A stretch of DNA of 64,000 bases, taken from positions 1,256,001 through 1,320,000 of the forward strand of contig CALNXK010000069.1 in NCBI GenBank assembly GCA_942486035.1, in the 5' to 3' direction. Source of the stretch: Porites lobata (Eukaryota > Cnidaria > Anthozoa > Scleractinia > Poritidae). The notes beneath the pieces are model-generated. The model was not told the DNA's origin. It worked only from the letters and a program-made list of their open reading frames with translations, and ran no database searches. How positions within the stretch are numbered: the first letter of the stretch is position 1; each line of letters starts with the position of its first letter. Positions 1 through 8,260 of the stretch are shown one piece after another. The position numbers and the translations under genes were made by a program.

Positions 1-95
1 CGTAATCGATTTTTTTCAGTCTTTCTTGTTATGTTGTTGTTTTCCTTTGTTCTTTTTCTTTCAAAAAATACATTCCTTTAACCTTAGCTTATTTG
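1..95. other. left flank of the Ngaro-type element
   Basis: T-rich unique sequence before the first split direct repeat. I see no gene or repeat in it. Confidence 0.4.
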
Positions 96-264
96 CTATT
101 CACAACACTCATAATGATATGCGAGGTTAAAATAATTCAATAATGGGTTCTTTCATGGCTAGTCTAGCGGTCTCACGTGCGATTACGTAATTACCGATAA
201 TAAATTCTGGTTTGGCGCGAAAATAAACCATTCTTGCTCAGTTTTTCAGCTGAGCCGCGAAGAG
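96..264 (+). repeat. split direct repeat A1
   Basis: 169 bp that recur at 6234-6402 with one mismatch (offset 6138). It marks the 5' end of the element and probably holds its promoter. Confidence 0.93.
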
Positions 265-320
265 CCGGTCTCTTTTCTTTTGGAAGATACGACCCACGCG
301 ATTTCCTTGACGATTTCCTG

Positions 321-1889
321 ATGGCTGAGGGTCAACCTCCGGAGCCGAACGTTCAGTTACTTGTCGATCCTGTAGAGCCAGTCGTGAATCCACCGGTCGT
401 GAACCCGCTAGTTGTGAATCCGCTGGGTGTGAATCCACCGAATGGCAACCAGAATGTTAATGTCGCTCAGCCTCAGGAACTGGAGGTAGTTCTCTTTTAG
501 TTGTTATGAATTCTTTCGTGGCATATTTCTCTTGTCTGTCGTATCTTTCAGGTTCTTCACACAGCATGGTGGAGAGAATAACGGAAATCTTTTCGGAAGA
601 TTGTCGGGCTATTCCGCGTGGCTAGTTAACGAACTAGCGTTCGGTGTCTGGCTTGTGGCTGGAGGAACGCCGTGGATTCGCTTATTTTGTATTTCTTTCG
701 GCCTTTGTGGTCGTTGGATGGTTACAAAACCGTACGAGCAAGGTGGCCGATTTGTTCGGCGGTGGCTAGTTGATGGATTAGCGGTCGGCGTCTGGCTCTT
801 GGCTAGAGGAACGCGGTGGACTCGCTTGTTTGTATTTTCTTCGGCCTTTGTGGTCGTTGGATGGTTACAAACCGTACAGGCGAGGTGGCCGATTTGTTCG
901 GCGGTGGTTGGTTGACGGACCAGCGTTGGGCGTTTAGCTTTTAGCTAGAGGAATGCTGTGGACTCGCTTATTGTACAAGCGACGTGGCCGTTTTGTTCGG
1001 CGGTGACATCTAGCTTTTGGCTAGAGAGACGCCGTGAATTTGCTTATTTGTATTTCCTTCAGCCTTTTTGCGGTCGTGGGATGATTACGAATGGTGACAG
1101 CGAGGTGTCATTTGTGTTTTGTCTTTTCCTTCGGCTGATGTGGCCTTTGGATGTTTGTTATGAGTTATGATAATGGGTCATCGTTAATTGTTGAACGTTG
1201 CTAGGTCGTCTTACTTGTATTTTCTCCTTTGGCTGTGCCTGCCGAAGGATGTTTATACATGGTAACGCGGGAAGTTACGTGATGTTTTTGTTTTTTCACG
1301 AGGCCTGTAATGAGGTTTTTTATGCATAACACTAAGTGCTTCGCACATTGAGGTGGGCGGTGATTAAGAGTCTCTTGGTTCCTTTGCAGAGATTGTGTGA
1401 GGAGGTGAGACAGTTAAAGCAGTCAGTGGAGGCAGTAACCAACGCGTCGCCTGAGAAGCTCGTGGAACAGATCTTGGCTTATGCTTCCCGCCCGTTGACA
1501 GAGTTTAACAAGTATGAGGTGCTTGAGATGTTGGAGACTCTGCATAACAAGGCCGCTGACCGTAATCATGACAGGAAGAACTGCTATCGGCTCGTTCATC
1601 AGTCGGCGAGGAAAAGGTGGAGTTGTCGAAGGACCACTTCAAGGACCTTGTTATGCGCCTATTAGGAGACAAGGACCACGAGAGGGTCCTGGATATCGTT
1701 TCTAAAGTAGAAAAGAAGTCAAATCGCAAGAAGCCTCAAGCGAACGACAACAGGGGTGCTGGTGTGGCACGTCTGTCTCGTCTGTTTTCTTTGCGATGTT
1801 ATTTTTGTCATAGGCGAGGTCATATCAAAGCTGATTGTCCTGACTTGAAGTCCAAGCAGGGGAAAACGGATCCCAAATCAGACAAGTAG
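321..1889 (+). pseudogene. gag-like ORF1, candidate intron plus frameshift
   Basis: The first ATG in frame is at 321. Exon 1 (321-485) encodes a short Pro/Asn/Val-rich segment with four copies of a VNPP/VNPL-type pentapeptide, made by 15-bp DNA repeats. A consensus donor (GAG|GTAGTT) at 485/486 and an acceptor (TTTGCAG|AG) at 1389/1390 are both phase 0, predicting a 904-bp intron 486-1389. Exon 2 continues with a Lys/Glu-rich, probably coiled-coil stretch (RLCEEVRQLKQSVEAV) to about 1600, where the frame shifts. The shifted frame (about 1590-1889) carries a basic linker and a CX2CX4HX4C zinc knuckle at 1797-1838 (CYFCHRRGHIKADC), typical of nucleic-acid-binding gag proteins, and ends at a stop at 1889. 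The frameshift probably inactivates ORF1 unless it is a recoding site or sequencing error. Confidence 0.7.
640..1150 (+). repeat. degenerate tandem repeat inside the gag intron
   Basis: Three to four imperfect units. GGCCTTTGTGGTCGTTGGAT occurs near 701 and 845 with a diverged copy near 1060, and GTGGCCGATTTGTTCGGCGG occurs near 745 and 887 with a diverged copy near 983. The spacing is about 142 bp, then about 96 bp for a shortened unit. It is non-coding and GC-richer than its surroundings. Confidence 0.7.
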
Positions 1890-2225
1890 CTTGTGTTTAG
1901 ATCTCGTTAGTTCGCACCGGTGTTATAGGTTGAAGGCCGCCTGGACAAGGCTGTGTGTTGTAATATTGCTTAATTCTTTGCGATAATAAACAAACTTTTG
2001 TGTGTATTGAATCAATCTAGTGCATATTTCACTCTGTCTATTTTGTCAACATAGTTATAACGACTTTGAAAAAGGGGTATCCTTGTGACAAGGGCCTTCC
2101 AGCCTCGCTGGTCTTAGCTGTTATTTCTCTGCTGACTTTGACGGGGATGATTTTAATATGGTCTTAGATTTTTCGGCGATTCAGTGTTTAAAGGTGTCTT
2201 CACTACCCCTTTTTCCTAGGGAAAC
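1890..2225 (+). other. spacer between gag and RT ORFs
   Basis: Inter-ORF region of the element with no coding signal. The RT frame may extend upstream of its first good ATG (2226), but no upstream in-frame ATG was chosen. Confidence 0.4.
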
Positions 2226-4472
2226 ATGTGGTGTTGGGAAAAATCTGACTCCTTTGATCTTCGACTTCAGGAGTTACAAGGCAAAGAAATTGAGCTTCCA
2301 ATGTCCTGGGTCGATTGTTTCGGTAACCCCTTCGAGGTCAGTGGAGAAGTGACAGCCTGTGACCGTGTTAGATTACAGAGAATACAGAGGGGAGAGTTAA
2401 TTGGTGATATTTCGGAGTTATTGTTCCGTGACCCACATTGTTTTCGAGCTGGAGAATTGCATAACCATTTCGAGTATTGGCAGTACATTGCGCGAGATAG
2501 CTCGTCACCCCAACAGGCACAGATTCTTGGGTGGATAAGGGACAAGGTCTCGATTAAGCCGTTTTTCAAGCATTTTAAAGGAAGTTTTAAAGGAGAATTG
2601 TTCGATTCAGACGAGCCTCCGATGAAGGTGTTTAATAACAATGGTTCTTGCAAGCCCTTTGTGTCATTTGTGGAGGAAACTTTAGTTGCGCGCTTGAGAT
2701 CTGGAGCTATTTCGCTGTTGGGGAGAGTGGGTGTGGCTGACCCTCCATTTATTGTTCTTCCCCTTACAGTTGAGCCAACAAAGCCAAGGTTATGTCACGA
2801 TGCGCGCTATCTTAATTTATGGATGCGTGATATGCCTTTCTCTTTAGACAGGCTGATAGATTTACCGTGTTACGTGGGCAAGGATACCTACCAAACGGTC
2901 CTAGACGATAAGTCTGGCTATGACCATATTCTTCTTTCTGAAGACAGCCGCACGTATTTTGGGATCCAATGGGGAGGGTGGTATTTCACGTATAATACCC
3001 TTCCTCTTGGGTGGAAGATCTCCCCGTTTGTATATCATACTACTGGCCTGTTGGCTAGTAATTTCCTTAGAGCTACAGGAATCCCTTGTTTGCTCTACAT
3101 CGATGATCGACACAATGGCGAACTGCAGGTGTCACTCGATAAGGGGGAATACGCTACTATTAACACTGTTGATGATCGTCATCTTGCGGCGGCTAGGTCG
3201 GCTATATTTCTTGTTGCTTACCATCTTGTCAGCTTGGGCTATTTCCTTGGTTTGCAAAAGTCAATATTGTTCCCAAGTAAAGTGGTTCCCTACCTTGGTT
3301 TTTCAGCGGATTCTTCTAGGGAGGTGTTCTGCTTAAAGCCGGAAAAGAAGGAGAAATTCTTGCAACTTGTCCGTGAAATACTCCATGCCTCTAAGGTTAC
3401 GGTGAAAACCTTGCAACGCCTGGTTGGGAAATGTGTCTCCTTTAGTCTAGCAGTACCTGCAGCCCAGTTGTTTACGAAGCAGATGAATGCAGCTATTGCC
3501 GGTGGCCAACGTACTCCCCACAGGCTAATACCCATCAGGGGGGATCTGCGTGAGGAGATCTCCCATTGGCTGTTTTTGGAAGGTTGGGATGATCTGGTAA
3601 CATGGCGGGATGAGCGTCATATTCGTGTGTCCGTTGCAACTGATGCTTCTGCATCAGGCTGGGGTGCTATTTTGTTAGCCCCTCATCGTGAGGAAATATC
3701 AGATTATTGGACGGAAGAGCAGTGCAAATGGGGGATCGCCGCGAAGGAAGCTACTGCGGTCGACATGGCGTTAATGGCTTTTAAAGACAAACTGTTCAAT
3801 GCTAGAGTTGATGCTTTTGTTGACAATAAGGCCGTTGTCGAGGCTTGGAACAACCAGGGTGGTAGAAGCTTGGAGCTTAATATGGCATTGAAACGGCTTT
3901 TCTTCACAATGTCGAAGCTTAGTTTATCTCTGCACGTGTCTTACATTCCGACTGGTCAGAATCCTGCTGATGCTCCATCAAGGCGCCTGTCCCACTCAGA
4001 TAGTAAATTGTCAGATGGCTTGTGGCAGATTGTTCAGAAGGAGTTTGGTGGTAGGGAAGGCCATACTTGCGACTTTATGGCCTTGGATTCGAATACTATG
4101 ACGGATGCGCACGGGTATTCTCTCCCTCATTTTACGCCGATTCCCTCTCCCGGATCGTCTGGTGTAAATCTCTTCACACAGGACCTTGCTTCCCTCGGAG
4201 CGCTTATGGCCAGACCGTATGTTTTTCCTCCCATGGCTTTAACGGGACCTGTCTTAAAATTTCTGCAGAGTTTTAAACAGTCGTGCACAGTAGCGGTGCT
4301 GGACGTGTTTCCCAAGAAGTACTGGTGGCCTCTCCTTATGAATAAAGCTGTAAAGAGTAGATGTCTGGCTGTTCGTGGCGATGGCAACGCTCTCTTGGTC
4401 CCGTCCAAAAAGGGGTGGCTGCCTCACAAGGGCATTCCTGGAGATCTCTGGGTTTTTGCAGTGTGTTTTTAG
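2226..4472 (+). CDS. reverse transcriptase / RNase H (ORF2) of Ngaro-type element
   Basis: 748 residues from ATG 2226, uninterrupted. RT fingers/palm are at about residues 150-370: motif A is VLDDKSGYDHI with the catalytic Asp at 227, then LPLGWKISP (motif B region), then YIDD at 291-294 (motif C). A thumb-like region follows (VKTLQRLVGKC). RNase H is at about 465-590 with the four expected acidic residues: D473 (TDASASGWG), E508 (AKEATAV), D533 (FVDNKAVV) and D582 (NPADAPSR). The C-terminal 150 residues have no motif I can name. The enzyme would copy the element RNA into cDNA and degrade the RNA strand. It lies 91 bp upstream of the recombinase frame. All catalytic residues are present, so it could be active. 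Confidence 0.93.
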   Translation: MWCWEKSDSFDLRLQELQGKEIELPMSWVDCFGNPFEVSGEVTACDRVRLQRIQRGELIGDISELLFRDPHCFRAGELHNHFEYWQYIARDSSSPQQAQILGWIRDKVSIKPFFKHFKGSFKGELFDSDEPPMKVFNNNGSCKPFVSFVEETLVARLRSGAISLLGRVGVADPPFIVLPLTVEPTKPRLCHDARYLNLWMRDMPFSLDRLIDLPCYVGKDTYQTVLDDKSGYDHILLSEDSRTYFGIQWGGWYFTYNTLPLGWKISPFVYHTTGLLASNFLRATGIPCLLYIDDRHNGELQVSLDKGEYATINTVDDRHLAAARSAIFLVAYHLVSLGYFLGLQKSILFPSKVVPYLGFSADSSREVFCLKPEKKEKFLQLVREILHASKVTVKTLQRLVGKCVSFSLAVPAAQLFTKQMNAAIAGGQRTPHRLIPIRGDLREEISHWLFLEGWDDLVTWRDERHIRVSVATDASASGWGAILLAPHREEISDYWTEEQCKWGIAAKEATAVDMALMAFKDKLFNARVDAFVDNKAVVEAWNNQGGRSLELNMALKRLFFTMSKLSLSLHVSYIPTGQNPADAPSRRLSHSDSKLSDGLWQIVQKEFGGREGHTCDFMALDSNTMTDAHGYSLPHFTPIPSPGSSGVNLFTQDLASLGALMARPYVFPPMALTGPVLKFLQSFKQSCTVAVLDVFPKKYWWPLLMNKAVKSRCLAVRGDGNALLVPSKKGWLPHKGIPGDLWVFAVCF

Positions 4473-4563
4473 GTGTGTCTTGGCATACATTTTGATCTGT
4501 TGTGCTACTGGTTTGTGGTGTATGATAGGGTTCTTCTTTTCTGGTTTGTAGGAGCTTCCAGTC

Positions 4564-5904
4564 ATGGCAAAGCTGTTTGTCCAGTCGGTTAAATGCCCAA
4601 CCTGTGGACACGCTAATGATTTTGACTTCCGTTTTTGTCAACGTTGTGGCTACAAGCGAAAGGTTATGACAACGCTTGTCAAGGAACACTCTGATGTTAT
4701 CGTTGACCTTGATGGAACTGAAGTGCGGTTGCAGCAGTTACTTCACTACGATCAGGCAACCAGTTATAAAAAGCAGAAGGATTCTCTTCAGAGGGAACTT
4801 AAGGCTTTTCTTGGTGCTCTGCCGGGTTTTGTTACTCTCGCGACAGTGACGCCTAGGGACTTGTGTCGCTTCCTGATCTTTAAAGACAAGCGTGGCAAAA
4901 CACAGGTACACCTCAATACGTGTGAATTTTTGGGTCAGCGTGGTAAACAGTCATGTGGCTGCCCCTTGAGATTGTCGTACAAGACTGTGGACTCTTACAT
5001 AGGAAAGTTAAGATCGATTTTCCATTCCATTGGTCGGGACGGAGAGTGGGACAAGCGGCTAGGTCTTGGTAACCCAGCCTCTGATAAATTGGTTAAAGAT
5101 TACCTTCGTCTTGTCCCAGCGGAGCAGTTACAGGCCCATGTTACTCCAAAACAAGCCACGCCATTCTTTGTGGACAAATTGACTCAGTTATCGAAGTATC
5201 TTGAAGGCGAGCTAGCGAGATCAAAGTCGAAACGTGACCGTTTCATTATCGCACGTGACCAAGCTTATTTTAAGTTGGCGTTCTTTAGTGGGGACCGCCC
5301 AGGAGATCTTGGTCAGGTAAAAGTTCCGGAGATCCTTCGTTTTCCAAATGATGATGGGTTCTTATTTAATCATATCTGGGGTAAGACTTTGCGGGATGGT
5401 GACAGTAATGTCTTTGGTGTTCGCAGAAATCCCCAGTCGGTCATCTGTCCTGTGAAGGGCGTTGAGCAATATGTCGAAGTGGCAAGGGAGTTAGGCGTTG
5501 ATTTAACAAAGGGATATTTGTTTCGTCCGCCAACTTCTAATAATGGTGTCCAAGATTCTCCATTTAGTTCTTCAGCAGCAGATGCGCATCTTAAAGTGTA
5601 TCTCAAGCAGATGAAAGCTGATGATGGTGAGACATTGCATGGCTTTCGTTCGGGTTGTGCGATAACGTTGGCCCTCACAGGAGCGGATCTGTCTGAGATT
5701 ATGGAACAAGTGGGTTGGGCTAGGAGGCATACCGCCTTATATTACCTTCAGCTGGCCAAGGTTCTGAAACATGATGGCCTGTCGGGGCGACTTGCTACGC
5801 CTTCTGCTGAGAATGTGGTGGCTCCATGGCAGGATGTGAATCAGCTGAAACGTTTTGTGTGTGCTTTTCCAGCTGCTGACCAGAGGAAACGCCCAGCAGA
5901 ATGA
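4564..5904 (+). CDS. tyrosine recombinase (ORF3) of Ngaro-type element
   Basis: 446 residues from ATG 4564. A four-Cys zinc ribbon sits at the N-terminus (CPTCG ... CQRCG, residues about 13-36). A core-binding helical domain follows, with a Cys/His cluster around residues 115-140. The catalytic domain holds the family residues: Arg245 (SGDRPGD), His359 and Arg362 (HGFRSG), Trp385 and Tyr394 (nine residues apart, as between Trp and the nucleophilic Tyr in Cre). The enzyme would integrate a circular cDNA by strand exchange through a 3'-phosphotyrosine. The complete catalytic set with no frameshift makes this a plausible working recombinase. Its start follows a noncoding gap after the RT stop, so it is a separate ORF rather than a fusion. 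Confidence 0.93.
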   Translation: MAKLFVQSVKCPTCGHANDFDFRFCQRCGYKRKVMTTLVKEHSDVIVDLDGTEVRLQQLLHYDQATSYKKQKDSLQRELKAFLGALPGFVTLATVTPRDLCRFLIFKDKRGKTQVHLNTCEFLGQRGKQSCGCPLRLSYKTVDSYIGKLRSIFHSIGRDGEWDKRLGLGNPASDKLVKDYLRLVPAEQLQAHVTPKQATPFFVDKLTQLSKYLEGELARSKSKRDRFIIARDQAYFKLAFFSGDRPGDLGQVKVPEILRFPNDDGFLFNHIWGKTLRDGDSNVFGVRRNPQSVICPVKGVEQYVEVARELGVDLTKGYLFRPPTSNNGVQDSPFSSSAADAHLKVYLKQMKADDGETLHGFRSGCAITLALTGADLSEIMEQVGWARRHTALYYLQLAKVLKHDGLSGRLATPSAENVVAPWQDVNQLKRFVCAFPAADQRKRPAE

Positions 5905-6166
5905 GGATACTTTGTTTGGCTAGGGTGTTTTTGGAATGGATTATAACCTTTGTACTATCGTTTCTTTGATGAAGAGATGTTGTTATGGAAACTCATACCA
6001 GTTTAGCTTGATTATAATTGTAAACGTATAGCTGTGTCTTACTGTACTTGGGGATTAAAGTTATGAGAGAGGTTGGAGGATTGAGGATTGGGAAGTTGTA
6101 AGAGGATTTGAGAGTCGGAGTGCAATTATCTAAGACTATTTAAGGAACAGTGAGGGCTGTTGGGCA

Positions 6167-6235
6167 CTGATCAATCTTTTTTCCCATACCTTATTAGAAG
6201 TGAGCATGAATATGAATGTATGTGAATAGAATACT
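6167..6235 (+). repeat. split direct repeat B1
   Basis: 69 bp that recur at 6493-6561 (offset 326) with a single G/C difference. It abuts A2 with a 2-bp overlap (CT at 6234-6235), probably the recombination crossover. Confidence 0.92.
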
Positions 6236-6402
6236 ATTCACAACACTCATAATGATATGCGAGGTTAAAATAATTCAATAATGGGTTCTTTCATGGCTAG
6301 TCTAGCGGTCTCACGTGCGATTACGTAATTACCGATAATAAATTCTGGTTTGGCGCGAAAATAAACCATTCTTGCTCAGTTTTTCAGCGGAGCCGCGAAG
6401 AG
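6234..6402 (+). repeat. split direct repeat A2
   Basis: Second copy of A1. Together with B1 and B2 it forms the 3' B1-A2-B2 block that lets the cDNA circularise and regain full ends. Confidence 0.92.
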
Positions 6403-6459
6403 GTGGACGGCCCACCCAGTCCCGCCCAAAAATCGCGTGAGTCGTATCTTGAACTCTTC

Positions 6460-6488
6460 CTAAGCCAAGCTGTCCCAGCTTGGCTTAG
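6460..6488. repeat. 13-bp perfect hairpin between A2 and B2
   Basis: CTAAGCCAAGCTG (6460-6472), a 3-nt loop (TCC), then CAGCTTGGCTTAG (6476-6488). This unique segment between A2 and B2 is otherwise about 90 bp long. Confidence 0.9.
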
Positions 6489-6492
6489 TCTG

Positions 6493-6561
6493 CTGATCAA
6501 TCTTTTTTCCCATACCTTATTAGAACTGAGCATGAATATGAATGTATGTGAATAGAATACT
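6493..6561 (+). repeat. split direct repeat B2
   Basis: Copy of B1; its end defines the 3' boundary of the element. Confidence 0.9.
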
Positions 6562-8260
6562 GCTCAATATGAGTCCATGCATGCTGTGTCAGGGATGAGG
6601 CTCAAACTGGTGAACCCGACTCCCATAACTAATTATTGATAAATTATTGATAAAAATAGGGGTCTGTCTAGTCCATATGGGACCTATGTAAAATGCATCA
6701 CTGGCAAACTTCAACAACACCTTGGTGAAAAACAATTTAAAGATAAAAGTTATTACATACATTCAGTTACGATGATGTGATGATCCAGCATGTTCTGTTA
6801 TGCAATTTCCTTTTTGAAGAAACTTAATATAAAGCTGGAAAGCAAAAAAGGTGTTTCATCTATTAAGAAGAGAGAAAGGTTGCCCAAATCTCCTCTTTGA
6901 AATGGAACGTCTTTTCTGTGAGAACCTTGTGTGGAGCAATCCTGTCAGGCTGGCAGCATGTCTGGTAGTATTGCATAGATGAGGCATCTCGCAGCACATT
7001 TTCATTCTGTTCAAATAGATAGACTCAATATAAGCAGTATAATGATCTGAAACTACCTCTGCAGCTCATCAACACTGTGAATATCTCCTAGAGATGGAAT
7101 TTTCATACATGTGAAAAACATATGGGCCGTGTTCTCCTTATCAGGCGGTAACCGGTAAAATTTACCGCCTAAAGCAACAATTCTTACCGCCTAGTGCAAT
7201 GACCTGAAAGTTGATTAAAATTAAAGAAGTACTTTTAAAAAATACACAAGTTGTGATCGTTTAATTTGTTGTGTAAGGTTAACAACGGCCGATTTGCGAA
7301 AAGTAGGTCTTAACTTGATTGTATGACATTTCAGAGAACTTAGCTTCTAAATTTCCCAGCAAGATCGGGGCCATTTCCCGCACCGCACTACCCGCTTGTC
7401 CCCGAAAATGTGCACCTCTGTGGTGCATATTCTTTGCCTTACCGGCTGTGAATGGTCCCTTACTTGCTGAGCTAAAATTTAGGGAGAACAATGCATGGGT
7501 GTGTGGTCATTGTAAAAGATATCATTACACATACAGAACTGTGTAAACTTCGTGAAAGAAGATACTAAAATGAATATTTTATTTCATTACCCAGTCAAGA
7601 ATGGCCAGCTGTATTCGCATTGTGTGGTTCCAGAAAATATCCATACCCAACCCCATGGAAGATCATTGGAAATTCCGAGGGGTAGGGGGAGTTCAAAGGC
7701 AGTTATTTCCGAGGGGTAGGGGGGGTTCAAGGGAAACTACTTTTCCAGAAGGTGACGAACCACGAACAAAACATTGAAAGCAACCTACAATCAATCGTAA
7801 ACACAAAAACAGTACTCCTGGCCATAGAGATGAGGTTAACATCATTAACTTTAATGTTTCTGTTTTTCTTTGTAGTTAGCTAGCGCTACAATCTCCAGCT
7901 GAGGATAATTAATTTGATGTGGCCAGGACTTGCTAAATTTTCAGGAAGTATATTAGTTTTTTAATTATGTAATCAGCAAAGAGGACCCGAGGGGACGTCA
8001 TCTTAACATGCGTGTACCCAACTCAATGGGCAACTGAGCTCGACACTGGAACATGAAAATAGTGTTTGAAGGATTATTAAGCCTCGTGTCTTTTTGTTCA
8101 GAATAACATCTGTTTCCAGTTCGAGTGATGTCTTTGAAAACGACCATTTTGAAAAAAAGAATCGTTCCGAGTTGGCTGTAATATTCGCACTCGAATGCCT
8201 CGGAGTGTTGCTTTAAGCAACTATAATATTTATTTTTTATTCCTTTAAATCTCTTTGTAG
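6562..8260. other. intergenic, no gene recognised
   Basis: AT-rich sequence. Two small structures are visible: a short palindromic segment around 7145-7170 (GGCGGTAA ... TTACCGCC) and an imperfect direct duplication of TTCCGAGGGGTAGGGGG at about 7673 and 7708. Reading frames here are short and unconvincing. Confidence 0.5.

Larger units (their letters stand above)
96..6561 (+). mobile_element. Ngaro-type tyrosine-recombinase retrotransposon, near-complete
   Basis: About 6.47 kb. The order is A1 (96-264), gag, RT/RNase H, tyrosine recombinase, then B1 (6167-6235), A2 (6234-6402) and B2 (6493-6561). This split-direct-repeat layout is characteristic of Ngaro and PAT elements, as opposed to the inverted repeats of DIRS1. 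No methyltransferase domain is visible, which favours Ngaro. Such elements copy through a cDNA and integrate as circles using their own recombinase, so no target-site duplication is expected. A1 and A2 differ at one site (T251 versus G6389) and B1 and B2 at one site, so the copy looks recent. RT/RNase H and YR are uninterrupted; gag has a frameshift. The boundaries are set by where repeat identity ends. Confidence 0.9.

Noticed and set aside
2901..3113. Minus-strand and alternate-frame ORFs within the RT and YR genes
   Set aside because: Shadows of well-supported coding frames.
4564..5904. Prophage integrase
   Set aside because: The zinc ribbon, the upstream RT/RNase H and the split direct repeats identify a eukaryotic YR retrotransposon.
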